A stretch of DNA of 64,000 bases from Pirellulaceae bacterium (GTDB lineage Bacteria; Planctomycetota; Planctomycetia; Pirellulales; Pirellulaceae). The stretch covers positions 248,001-312,000 of the forward strand of contig JAGYIQ010000005.1 in NCBI GenBank assembly GCA_018402565.1, written 5' to 3'. The notes beneath the pieces were generated by a model. The model was not told the origin of the DNA and ran no database searches. It was given only the letters and a program-made list of their open reading frames with translations. The number at the start of each line of letters is the position of its first letter. Positions within the stretch are counted from its first letter, which is position 1. Both the position numbers and the translations under genes were made by a program. Shown one piece after another: positions 47,417 through 55,876 of the stretch.

Positions 47417-48319
47417 ATGTTCAGTATATCGCCTCCATCGAGTAGAAATGGATTTACCCTCGTCGAACTACTTGTCGTGATTGGGATAATCGCCGTCCTG
47501 CTGGGATTGTTGTTACCCGCCGTGCAGATGGCGCGGGAGGCGGCGAGACGGACGAACTGTGGGTCGCAGATGCGGCAGTTGGGCTTGGCGGCCGCGAATT
47601 ACGAAAGTGCCAAAGGACGTTTGCCGGCGGGGTATACAAGTGCCACGGCATCGCGGCGGTTCAATACTTGGATCACGGCTCTGTTACCTTACGTGGAGCA
47701 AACCGCGGTCTACGATCAAATGCTGGCCGACTATGCAACCACTTCCAATCCGTTCGATAACCCCGCCGCGCATCGTGGTTTTGGACAAACGCTGCCGCTG
47801 TTGATTTGCCCTAGTTCCACGGCTGGGCTCGAACCCGCTACCAATCTGACCGGTTACCCGGCCGTCGCCTTTACTACTTATCTAGGCGTCAATGGGCAAG
47901 ACTTTACCACTCGCAATGGTGTGTTTTATCTGGATTCCAAAACGCGCACCGCTGAAATACGCGATGGACTCTCCAATACGATCATGATCGGCGAACGGCC
48001 ACCCAGCACCGATCGTTGGTTCGGTTGGTGGTACGCGGGGTACGGGCAACTGGGCACCAGTAGCTTGGATTCGCTCCTGGGCGCCCGCGAACGCAACGTC
48101 GGCTCGCGGGGCAATAGCATCTGCGGCGGGGGGCCGTTTAGCTTTCGCAATGGTCATCCCGAGTTCCAATGCAACAGCTTGCATTTCTGGAGCCAACACC
48201 CCGGCGGTGCGCAGTTTGTCTTCGCCGACGGCAGTCTCACGTTCCTCACTTACGAATCCGCCGACATCCTACCCGCCTTAGCCTCCCGCGCCGGTGGGGA
48301 AGTGGTCGAAGTGCCGTAG
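47417..48319 (+). CDS. DUF1559 pseudopilin-like protein
   Basis: The 300-residue protein begins with a prepilin-type N-terminus: RNGFTLVELLVVIGIIAVLLGLLLPAVQMAREAARR, cut between Gly and Phe and followed by the hydrophobic pseudopilin helix. The DUF1559 body follows (NTWITALLPYVEQ, NGVFYLDSKTRTAEIRDGLSNTIMIGE, GGAQFVFADGSLTFLTYE) and it ends ASRAGGEVVEVP. DUF1559 proteins occur in many copies in planctomycetes. I start at ATG 47417, which puts the prepilin motif 12 residues in; the open frame reaches 47324. Its 3' end is duplicated in the collapsed copy at 43091-43136. Confidence 0.9.
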   Translation: MFSISPPSSRNGFTLVELLVVIGIIAVLLGLLLPAVQMAREAARRTNCGSQMRQLGLAAANYESAKGRLPAGYTSATASRRFNTWITALLPYVEQTAVYDQMLADYATTSNPFDNPAAHRGFGQTLPLLICPSSTAGLEPATNLTGYPAVAFTTYLGVNGQDFTTRNGVFYLDSKTRTAEIRDGLSNTIMIGERPPSTDRWFGWWYAGYGQLGTSSLDSLLGARERNVGSRGNSICGGGPFSFRNGHPEFQCNSLHFWSQHPGGAQFVFADGSLTFLTYESADILPALASRAGGEVVEVP

Positions 48320-48589
48320 TCGTCCACGGTTGGTGTTGGATCATTCGCTTGTCTCCATTCGTCCGTCATCCATGCCTGAATCTCCTCTCCAAAATTCCCT
48401 TCCCCAGTCCCAACCAACGCCCACAAACCCTGACGCGCCACCGAAGCCACCGCCCGCAGCGTATTGACCTTGACGCCGCGCCTCATTCTTGCGATGGAAT
48501 CGCCTGCGGGTTGTGCCAGCGTCCTCCCGTTGAGACCGGGTCGCTGGGGACAGGATGGCGAGTGAGAATGTGCTGGGAGTGGTTGCGGG

Positions 48590-49834
48590 ATGCATTGGAT
48601 AAAGACGATCTTTGATCCGCGGCACCCGGTGCAGAAGGCCGATCGGTTGCGTTTTCACCAACGGCACCGCTTCATGCTGGGCGTCAGCCTCACGCCCAAC
48701 TTCTCACATGTGCTGGGCTGCCTGCTGGAGGGCACTGGGGCCGGCAAACTGTTGCGACTGCAAGCCAACGCCTTCGACAACCAACCGATCCCACGGCCGA
48801 CCCGCCGCTTGTTCGCCCAGGCCTGCGGTCGCACCTCCGCGCCGTACCACCGGAGCACACCGCCCGATTGGTCCTCGTACCTCTCGCTCCGCGAAGACAT
48901 CACCCAACTGGTGGCACAAGTCGTGCAGGGCCTACTATCGCAAGCCGGTCAAGCGTCCGATCGCGTCTTGGCCGTGGCCTTCCATCACAGCGGTCTGTGC
49001 ATCGCCCCCCCGGGGCAATCGGCCTGCACTCTGCCGCTGATCGACGCCGCGGCTTTGGCCCTGCAGACCGGACTGAATGTCCTGGATCAATTCCCGCTGA
49101 AAGATCGGCTCGAGGGCGGCCGCGGTTGGCCGATCTCCGCGCTCCCGCTCTGGTTGTTGTGGGCCGATCGACGCTCGCCCACCGCCTTTGAACACCGATT
49201 GGTGCTGGAGTGGAACACCCAGCTGGAAATGACTTGGCTGCCACCCTCCGATGGCCTGGACGCAACGTATCCCGCCATCGAGCAACAAGCGATCGATTGG
49301 TCGACCCATGCGTCGGAGTCGAACGCCCCGACCGACTCGACTGACGCGGCCGCCCACGACCCCAGCGTCAACCCCAGCCATGACGCCGCGGAGCCCCGCG
49401 ATCTGGACCCCGCCGATACGGACCTGACGCCGGTGGTCAACCAGGTCCTGCAGCAGATCCAACGCTGGCAGAGACCTCGGCACGACGGCCTGCAGGCTTT
49501 ACCACCCGCCCATAAGCTGCGGATCATCGTGGCCGGCGGGGAACTGGGCAGCCAGCGATTACGCGCGGCGTTGGCCACGGAGCTGCCCGAAACGGTGGTG
49601 GTTGCCTGCCAGGATCACGCCTGTCCCGCCTGGGGCTGCGGTCCGCTGATCGCCGGAACCCATGGTTTTTTGCATGTCGATCAAGTGCCTGCCAACTTGC
49701 CCTGGATCTCCGGCACCGAAGTCCCGCGGATCCTGGGGATCCTCACACCGGGCGCCGCCAGCCGCTATCGAAGCTTGTTGATCGAAATGTCCGACTATCG
49801 CCCCCCCGTCATGACCCTCCGCGACGCCGTCTGA
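48590..49834 (+). CDS. AnmK-like (anhydro-N-acetylmuramic acid kinase family) divergent protein
   Basis: The 414-residue protein matches the AnmK layout weakly but in order: an N-terminal RFMLGVSLTPNFSHVLGCLLEG where AnmK has its SGTSxDG loop, a central LPLIDAAALALQTGLNVLDQFPLKDRLEGGRGWPISALP like the AnmK DFRxxDxAxGGxGAPL segment, and a C-terminal KLRIIVAGGELGSQRLRAAL like the VCGGGxxN segment. Key residues of the phosphate-binding loops look altered, so it may not be a kinase. An Asp/Ser/Pro-rich insertion lies at about residues 240-285. GGGAG lies upstream of the ATG. Neighbours are the DUF1559 gene and galT. Family assignment is tentative. Confidence 0.5.
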   Translation: MHWIKTIFDPRHPVQKADRLRFHQRHRFMLGVSLTPNFSHVLGCLLEGTGAGKLLRLQANAFDNQPIPRPTRRLFAQACGRTSAPYHRSTPPDWSSYLSLREDITQLVAQVVQGLLSQAGQASDRVLAVAFHHSGLCIAPPGQSACTLPLIDAAALALQTGLNVLDQFPLKDRLEGGRGWPISALPLWLLWADRRSPTAFEHRLVLEWNTQLEMTWLPPSDGLDATYPAIEQQAIDWSTHASESNAPTDSTDAAAHDPSVNPSHDAAEPRDLDPADTDLTPVVNQVLQQIQRWQRPRHDGLQALPPAHKLRIIVAGGELGSQRLRAALATELPETVVVACQDHACPAWGCGPLIAGTHGFLHVDQVPANLPWISGTEVPRILGILTPGAASRYRSLLIEMSDYRPPVMTLRDAV

Positions 49835-50220
49835 ATCATAGGTCACAGGTCGTAAGGCAGCAGGCCAGGAATCTGCTCGATACGATTCAAACCCTGCGGG
49901 ACCAGATCCTGGAGCGCCGAATATAGGGCAGCTGTGGAGTGCGAGTCCTTGGGCCGATCGCACCGATTGTCCCAATTCTACCGACTCGAAGTGACAGGCC
50001 AATTCGCACGGACCGAGCTAAATCTGTACTGGCCAGAGCCCAAAGCGACGATTAGCATGGAGCCCACGGCCGCCTAGCAACCGCTGCTAGGTGGCCCAGC
50101 CCGGCCTTAACGGACTCGGGCGATCACGCGACGTGACCGGGCCTCAGGCTCTCGGTCGCAGCCGCCCGCGGACGGCTGCCCCTGTTCCCTCCTTTTGCTG
50201 AGCAACCCTTTAGGTGAGTG
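49835..50220. other. Intergenic region with a 12-bp hairpin
   Basis: This spacer of about 385 bases lies before galT. GGCCGCCTAGCA (50068-50079) and TGCTAGGTGGCC (50085-50096) form a 12-bp stem with one G-U pair and a 5-base loop, without a T tract after it. No gene is seen. Confidence 0.6.
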
Positions 50221-51447
50221 ATGGCCGATCTCCGCTACGATCCCGTCCATGACTCCTGGGTCGCCATGGCGGAAACGCGGACGGAACGTCCCAACGAATA
50301 CCAGCCCAAGTCGGACGTGGTCCCGCTGGCTCGCTGCCCCTTCTGTGGCGGCAACGAGGACGAGACCCCGCAGGCGATCGCCGCCTACGATTGGGACCCG
50401 CAGCGAAGCACGGCGGTCGAGCGAAGCACGGCGGTCGAGAGAGGCACAGCGGTCGAGAAACACACAGTCGAGAGAAACGGGGCGGTCGAGACCAATCAAC
50501 CCGATTGGTTGTGCCGCGTCATACCCAACCGGTTTCCCGCCTTCACGCCCCTGACCGACAACACCTGCGAAGGTCCCGCTCGCGGTCAGCGGGACTGTCG
50601 CCAAACCCACCGGGACAATAGAGCCGAGCCCTTCCATTCGGCTTTGGAACACTCGGCCAACAACCTCCTCGGGCCAAATCACGGGCCCTATCGGCAAGCC
50701 CCCAGCCCCCACAGTCGGCAAGAACTGATCATCGAGTCGCCCCGACACGTCGAGAGCTACTCGCAGTTGTCCCAACCGGAACTGCTGGCCAGCTTCCAAG
50801 TGTATCGCCAGCGGCTCCGCGCCTACCGTGACTGCCCAGAACTGCAGTACGCCTTGCTGTTCAAGAACTGTCGCCCCGAGGCCGGCGCGTCGCTGGCCCA
50901 TGTCCACTCGCAGCTGTTTGGCTTGGACTTCATCCCAGCCACGATCGCCCGTCGACACGAACGGTTGCAGCGATCGACAACGCCGTCCGGCCACGACGCC
51001 GGCTCGACGCCCCACCACTCGCTGTTGACCCAAATGGTCCAGTGGGAATTGGCGGCCGACCAACGAGTCGTCGCCAACCGCTCGCATTGGACAATGTTCT
51101 GCCCCTTCGCCAGTCGCTTCAGTTGCCAGACCTGGATCGTCCCGACAGGCGCCGGCCAGCCGCTCTGGGAACAATCCGACCAGGCACTGGCGGAATTGGC
51201 GTTCCTAGTCCAGGACTGGGTCCGCGCGGTCGAATACCTGTGGGACCGCCCCGCCTACAATGTCCTCTTCCACCAACCACTGCTCCGCGGCAATTCGTCG
51301 GAGGGCCAGTCCTTTGTCGAACTGTTTGTCCGCATCGGCAGCGCCGCCGGTTTCGAATGGGGATCGGACTGTTGGATCAATGTCCTCTCGCCCGAAACCG
51401 CCGCCCAACAACTGCGGACCGCCCTGGCCGCTAGGCAGGAAGCTTGA
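50221..51447 (+). CDS. galT: Galactose-1-phosphate uridylyltransferase family
   Basis: The protein has 408 residues and the GalT/HIT fold. A zinc-binding CPFC lies near residue 40 (LARCPFCGG). The family's RVIPNRFPAF segment is present. The nucleophile region reads AHVHSQLF (His227 and His229) in place of the usual HPHGQ. Later segments include WTMFCPFASRF and YNVLFHQPLL. GalT moves UMP between UDP-glucose and galactose-1-phosphate. The altered nucleophile motif could mean another nucleotidyl acceptor. Residues about 61-90 are a six-residue tandem repeat (RSTAVE type, four to five copies). ATG 50221 has TAGG upstream. exoIII follows after 3 bases, so the two are co-transcribed. Confidence 0.8.
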   Translation: MADLRYDPVHDSWVAMAETRTERPNEYQPKSDVVPLARCPFCGGNEDETPQAIAAYDWDPQRSTAVERSTAVERGTAVEKHTVERNGAVETNQPDWLCRVIPNRFPAFTPLTDNTCEGPARGQRDCRQTHRDNRAEPFHSALEHSANNLLGPNHGPYRQAPSPHSRQELIIESPRHVESYSQLSQPELLASFQVYRQRLRAYRDCPELQYALLFKNCRPEAGASLAHVHSQLFGLDFIPATIARRHERLQRSTTPSGHDAGSTPHHSLLTQMVQWELAADQRVVANRSHWTMFCPFASRFSCQTWIVPTGAGQPLWEQSDQALAELAFLVQDWVRAVEYLWDRPAYNVLFHQPLLRGNSSEGQSFVELFVRIGSAAGFEWGSDCWINVLSPETAAQQLRTALAARQEA

Positions 51448-51450
51448 AGC

Positions 51451-52212
51451 ATGCGTTTGGTCTCCCTCAACTGCAACGGTATCCGCTCGGCCGACAAAAA
51501 AGGCCTGGCCGATTACCTGAATGACCTGGCCGCCGACGTCGTCTGCCTGCAAGAAGTCCGCGCCACCCCCCAACAACTGCCGACCTGGGCCAACCAACCC
51601 CACGCCGCCTGGTTACCGGCCGCCAAAAACGGCTACAGCGGCGTCGGTGTCCTGGCCCAACATCCCTGGCAAGCCCTGCAGACCGGCCTGGGCAACCCCG
51701 AGTTCGACAGCGAGGGTCGCCTGCAACGCTGCGACTTCGACGATTGGACTTTGATCAACGTCTACATCCCGTCGGGCAGCTCCAGCCCCGAACGGCAAGC
51801 GGCCAAGTTCCGCTTCCTCGCCCTGTTTCACGACTACACCGCCCAACTCTTGGCACAACAACCGCGGGTCGTGGTCTGCGGCGATTTTAACATTGCCCAT
51901 CAGCCGATCGACCTGAAGAATTGGAAGACGAATCAAGGCACCAGCGGCTTCTTGCCCGAAGAACGCCAGTGGCTCAGCCAGTTCGCCGACTTGGGCTTGG
52001 TCGATGTCGTGCGACGTTTGGCCGGCCCCGAAACCGCGGTCTACTCCTGGTGGAGCCAACGGGCCGGCTCGCGACAACGCGACGTCGGCTGGCGACTGGA
52101 TTACCATTGGGCCTCGCCGGCCTTGGCCGACACCGCCGTCGCCTTCCAAATCCCACGACTACCCGTGTTCTCCGATCACGCCCCCGTCGTCATCGACTAC
52201 CAGGGGCTCTGA
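51451..52212 (+). CDS. xth: Exodeoxyribonuclease III (AP endonuclease, ExoA/XthA family)
   Basis: The 253-residue enzyme cuts at abasic sites and degrades one strand of duplex DNA from the 3' end. Motifs in order are LNCNGIRSADKKGL, LQEVRA (catalytic Glu), YSGVGVLAQ, INVYIPSGSS, VCGDFNIAH (Asp and Asn), WRLDYHWAS and FSDHAPVVIDY (Asp-His). All catalytic residues are present and length is normal. It starts 3 bases after galT and is followed 13 bases later by the oxidoreductase gene, so the three are probably one transcript. Confidence 0.95.
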   Translation: MRLVSLNCNGIRSADKKGLADYLNDLAADVVCLQEVRATPQQLPTWANQPHAAWLPAAKNGYSGVGVLAQHPWQALQTGLGNPEFDSEGRLQRCDFDDWTLINVYIPSGSSSPERQAAKFRFLALFHDYTAQLLAQQPRVVVCGDFNIAHQPIDLKNWKTNQGTSGFLPEERQWLSQFADLGLVDVVRRLAGPETAVYSWWSQRAGSRQRDVGWRLDYHWASPALADTAVAFQIPRLPVFSDHAPVVIDYQGL

Positions 52213-52225
52213 GTCCAGGGCCGTT

Positions 52226-53926
52226 ATGAGCGCAAAGCCATGTTATGACGTGATACTGCTGGGGTCGGGCCTGCCCGCCACCGTCCTGGCCCTCTGCCTA
52301 CAGCGACTGGGCTACCGCTGCTGCCTGCTCGAAGCCCAAGCCCATCCCCGCTTCACCATCGGCGAATCATCGACCCCCATCGCCGACCAAATCCTCTTGG
52401 ACCTGGGCCGCGACTTGCAGTTGCCCGAACTGTGGCGACTCGGGCGCTGGGCCACGGCCCGCCAGATCCCCTCCGTCACCGTCGGTTGCAAACAGGGCTT
52501 CAGCTACTGCTTCCATGCCAACTCAGCCCACGGGGACTCAGCCCACGGGAACTCAGCCAGCGGGCAGGCCGGCCTGCATGACAGCGGGCAGACCAACGCG
52601 CGGGCCAACGCTGCCAGCAACGACTCCATCACCCAGGCGTGCCTCTCGCCGCCGAGCTTGCTGCTGGTGCCCGCCAGTCCCACACGAGCAGCGGCCGACA
52701 GCCACTTTCTCCGCAGTCAAGTCGATCACTATTTGGTTCGCTGCGCCGTCGCCCGCGGCATCACGCTGCTCGAACAAACGCGCATCAGCCAGGCCCAGCG
52801 AGACGCCGGCCTGTGGCAATTGACCGTGCGGAGGGCTGGCCCAACCGCCCACGAGCCAACCGCCGAGCTATCGGCCCGCTTCCTGATCGACGCCAGCGGC
52901 CCGGCCGGCGCGCTGGCCCAGTTGCTGACCGACGAGGTACCCGCCTGGGGCCGGCCGACCCCGTGGTCCTTCGCCACGGACTCCGGCAGTCTGTACGGGC
53001 ACTTTGCCCTGGACGTCGATTGGCCGTCGGTCTGGGACGACTGGCAACAGGACACTCAGCGATTTTCGTTTGCCCCGCAAGACGCCGCCTTGCATCAGGT
53101 CACTGAGGACGGGTGGCTGTGGCACTTGGCCTTCGACAACGGCCTGGTCAGCTTGGGTTGGGTGTTGCCGTCCCACGCCTGGGGCCAACTGACCGCGGAG
53201 TCGTCGGCCGATCAGCGGTGGGAGTTCTGGCGACAAAAACTGCGGCGGTACCCTCGGTTGTGGAAATTGTATGGCCAGGCGCGTTTGGTCGCGCCGGCCG
53301 CGGGGCTGAGCTTCTTGCCACGGCAGCAGCGTCTCAGTTCGGCCTGGGGCGGACCCGGTTGGTTGGTGCTGCCCAGCGCCGCGGGGTTCATCGATCCACT
53401 GCACAGCACCGGCTTGGCTCATTCACTTTTTTCGGTGCACAAGATTGTTAGGACATTGCAACGGGGCCGAGCTTGGGATGACGAGTTCGTGCAGGATTAC
53501 ACGCGGCGTTTGCGGCAAGAAGTGTGGTGCGTCGATCAGTTAGTGGCCCTGGCCTACCGCAGTGGAGGGGATCCGCAGAAGTGGGAAGCCGCCACGATGC
53601 TGTACTTCGCCGCCGCCATCGCCTGCGAGGAGTGGCGAGATCGCTCGCGGCGCGCCCCTGCCCAGGGCCGGTCGGACGTGGAGTCGGCAGCGGATAGCGC
53701 GGCCTACGCCCACGTGCCCTGGGGTGGTCCGGACTTCTTGATGGCCGATCGAACGGATTGGTTGGAGCGAGTGGTGCGTGGTGGACAACTGCTCCGCCGC
53801 GCGACGCCACCGCCCGGCGGTTGGTTGCCGGCCATGGCACAAATTCTCGGGCCCTGGAACACCGTCGGCCTGTGCGACCCACAGCTCGGCGGCATCTACC
53901 ACTACACCGTGGCCAACAAGTCGTAG
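52226..53926 (+). CDS. FAD-dependent oxidoreductase, flavin-dependent halogenase-like
   Basis: The 566-residue flavoprotein begins with the dinucleotide-binding fold DVILLGSGLPATVLALCLQRLGY and a GESSTP segment, both found in tryptophan-halogenase and geranylgeranyl-reductase-like families. A middle FLIDASGPAGAL region and the segment EDGWLWHLAFDN partly match the halogenase WxWxIP motif (the Ile-Pro is not kept). The C-terminal half matches oxidoreductases of this group (LPSAAGFIDPLHSTGLAHSLFS). Substrate is unknown. A repeat-rich insertion (SAHGDSAHGNSASG) lies near residue 97. I start at ATG 52226, with CAGGG five bases upstream, because the longer open frame reads through the end of exoIII. 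Confidence 0.75.
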   Translation: MSAKPCYDVILLGSGLPATVLALCLQRLGYRCCLLEAQAHPRFTIGESSTPIADQILLDLGRDLQLPELWRLGRWATARQIPSVTVGCKQGFSYCFHANSAHGDSAHGNSASGQAGLHDSGQTNARANAASNDSITQACLSPPSLLLVPASPTRAAADSHFLRSQVDHYLVRCAVARGITLLEQTRISQAQRDAGLWQLTVRRAGPTAHEPTAELSARFLIDASGPAGALAQLLTDEVPAWGRPTPWSFATDSGSLYGHFALDVDWPSVWDDWQQDTQRFSFAPQDAALHQVTEDGWLWHLAFDNGLVSLGWVLPSHAWGQLTAESSADQRWEFWRQKLRRYPRLWKLYGQARLVAPAAGLSFLPRQQRLSSAWGGPGWLVLPSAAGFIDPLHSTGLAHSLFSVHKIVRTLQRGRAWDDEFVQDYTRRLRQEVWCVDQLVALAYRSGGDPQKWEAATMLYFAAAIACEEWRDRSRRAPAQGRSDVESAADSAAYAHVPWGGPDFLMADRTDWLERVVRGGQLLRRATPPPGGWLPAMAQILGPWNTVGLCDPQLGGIYHYTVANKS

Positions 53927-54024
53927 GCGCAAATCAGCCAGAGTGCCTTAGCACGCGGTTATTACGCGAACGGGACATTGGCTCGGCCCAGCTAAATTGA
54001 TAACTTGTTGGGTAAGCGTGCATG

Positions 54025-54743
54025 GGGCGGGTTGATTTTTCCGTAGCGGAATGCGTCAAGCATTTCGATTGACTAGAAAACGTCGTGTTTTCGACCGATT
54101 TCATTGATGCGGGCAGCCCACTCGCGTGCAAGTCTGGAAAAATCAACCAGCACTTTGGCGGACGCGTGCATGGGGCGGGTTGATTTTTCCGTAGCGGAAT
54201 GCGTCAAGCATTTCGATTGAAGTGGAAACGTCGTGTTTTCGCCGGACTCTATTGATGTGGGCAGCCCACTCGCCTGCAAGTCTGGAAAAATCAACCAGCA
54301 CTTTGGCGGACGCGTGCATGGGGCGGGTTGATTTTTCCGTAGCGGAATGCGTCAAGCATTTCGATTGACTAGAAAACGCCGTGTTTTCGACCGATTTCAT
54401 TGATGTGGGCAGCCCACTCGCCTGCAAGTCTGGAAAAATCAACCAGCACTTTGGCGGACGCGTGCATGGGGCGGGTTGATTTTTCCGTAGCGGAATGCGT
54501 CAAGCATTTCGATTGACTAGAAAACGCCGTGTTTTCGACCGATTTCATTGATGCGGGCGGCCCACTCGCGTGCAAGTCTGGAAAAATCAACCCGCCCTTT
54601 GGCGGACGCGTGCATGGGGCGGGTTGATTTTTCCGTAGCGGAATGCGTCAAGCATTTCGATTGACTAGAAAACGCCGTGTTTTCGACCGATTTCATTGAT
54701 GTGGGCGGCCCATTCGCGTGCAAGTCTGGAAAAATCAACCAGC
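54025..54743. repeat. TIR repeat family, cluster C: five tandem units of 148 bp
   Basis: Units begin at 54025, 54173, 54321, 54469 and 54617. They start GGGCGGGTTGATTTTTCC and end GGAAAAATCAACC. Between units lies a conserved spacer (AGCACTTTGGCGGACGCGTG). This is a subfamily of cluster B: the 18-bp terminus has GGGCGGG instead of GGGCTTG. I do not find a clear target duplication at its ends. The intervening minus-strand frames are repeat translations. Confidence 0.88.
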
Positions 54744-54800
54744 GGATGCGTCGAACGAAGTGGGTCGGACAGCGAATCAGCACCTAAGGGAGAGAAGCCG

Positions 54801-55394
54801 ATGGCCAGAACAGCCAGCACCATGTTGCCACTGGGCGAGGTGGCACCCGATTTTGAGTTGACCGATGTGGTCAGTGGCCAGACCGTGCGGCGGGACGACT
54901 TTGTGGGCCGGCCCGGTTTGTTGGTGATGTTCATCTGCAATCACTGCCCGTTTGTGAAGCACTTGGCCGACCCCTTGGCCGACTTCTGTCGACGCTATCG
55001 CCAGCTTGGGTTGGGGGTGGTTGGCATCAGCAGCAACGATGTGGAGAAATACCCGCAGGACGATGCCGACGCCATGCGGGTGGAGGCCCAACAGCGGGGG
55101 TACGACTTCCCCTACTTGTTGGATGAAACGCAGGTGGTGGCCAAGGCCTATCAAGCGGCCTGTACCCCGGACTTCTTTTTGTTTGACGCCAACTTTCACT
55201 TGGTCTATCGCGGCCAGTTTGACTCGAGTCGCCCGGGTGGTGAGTTGCCGGTCACGGGCCAGGACTTGGCGGCGGCGATCGACGCCTTGTTGGCGGGTCA
55301 GCCGATCCCCGAGCCGCAACTGCCCAGTCTGGGTTGCAACATCAAGTGGATCCCTGGGAACGAACCACCCTACTTCCCCGCGCCTCTAGGCTAA
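54801..55394 (+). CDS. Thioredoxin-like/peroxiredoxin family protein (AhpC/TSA fold)
   Basis: The 197-residue protein has a thioredoxin fold: PLGEVAPDFELTDVVSG, then LLVMFICNHCPFVKHLADP (Cys-x-x-Cys at about 54-57) and GISSNDVEKYPQDDADAMR. It resembles AhpC/TSA-family proteins of planctomycetes that carry CNHC. The reaction is probably thiol-disulfide exchange or peroxide reduction. AGGGAGAG lies before ATG 54801. A longer open frame to 54696 comes from the TIR repeat and is not used. The TAA stop is followed immediately by another TIR unit. Confidence 0.88.
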   Translation: MARTASTMLPLGEVAPDFELTDVVSGQTVRRDDFVGRPGLLVMFICNHCPFVKHLADPLADFCRRYRQLGLGVVGISSNDVEKYPQDDADAMRVEAQQRGYDFPYLLDETQVVAKAYQAACTPDFFLFDANFHLVYRGQFDSSRPGGELPVTGQDLAAAIDALLAGQPIPEPQLPSLGCNIKWIPGNEPPYFPAPLG

Positions 55395-55660
55395 GGGCGG
55401 GTTGATTTTTCCGTAGCGGAATGCGTCAAGGGCTTGTTGATTTTTCCGTAGCGGAACGCGTCAAGCGTTTCGATTGAGGCGGAAATGCCGTATTTTCGAC
55501 CGAATCTCTTGAATCGGGCGGCCATTTCGCTTGTAAGTCTGGAAAAATCAACAAGCCCTCAAGCATTTCGATGGAGGCGCAAACGCCGTGTTCTCGACCG
55601 ATTTCATTGAATCGGACGGCCCATTTGCGTGCAAGTCAGGAAAAATCAACCCGCCCCTCA
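55395..55660. repeat. TIR repeat family, cluster D: 129-bp unit nested in another unit
   Basis: The outer unit starts at 55395 (GGGCGGGTTGATTTTTCC) and ends at 55656 with the exact reverse complement. Into it is inserted a 129-bp inner unit (55430-55558, termini GGGCTTGTTGATTTTTCC and its complement), flanked by TCAA (55426-55429 and 55559-55562). The outer unit is bordered by CTAA (55391-55394, including the preceding stop codon) and CTCA (55657-55660). The roughly 130 bases up to the tRNA gene hold nothing I recognise. Confidence 0.92.
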
Positions 55661-55792
55661 GCTGGGTGTCGACACCGCGGCTTGGGGGCTGTCACCCAAT
55701 CCGCTGGGATTAGGCTGGATTTTTGGGGGTGCCTTGACGTTGGCGGTCGGCCGCGGGATATTGGCACCCAGTCATTTCAGGGGGTGGACTAG

Positions 55793-55876
55793 GGCCGAGT
55801 GGCGGAATGGCAGACGCTCAGGATTTAAAATCCTGTGTCCGATAAGGACGTGCGGGTTCGAGTCCCGCCTCGGCTA
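55793..55876 (+). tRNA. tRNA-Leu (anticodon UAA)
   Basis: A cloverleaf can be drawn. The acceptor stem pairs GGCCGAG with CTCGGCT (G1-U72 wobble), the D-arm stem is GCG/CGC, and the anticodon stem CAGGA/TCCTG holds loop TTTAAAA with anticodon TAA. The long variable arm (TGTCCGATAAGGACGT) is that of a class II tRNA. The T-arm is GCGGG-TTCGAGT-CCCGC. The discriminator is A. CCA is not encoded (ACCTT follows). If the wobble pair is dropped the ends shift by one base each side. Confidence 0.95.
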
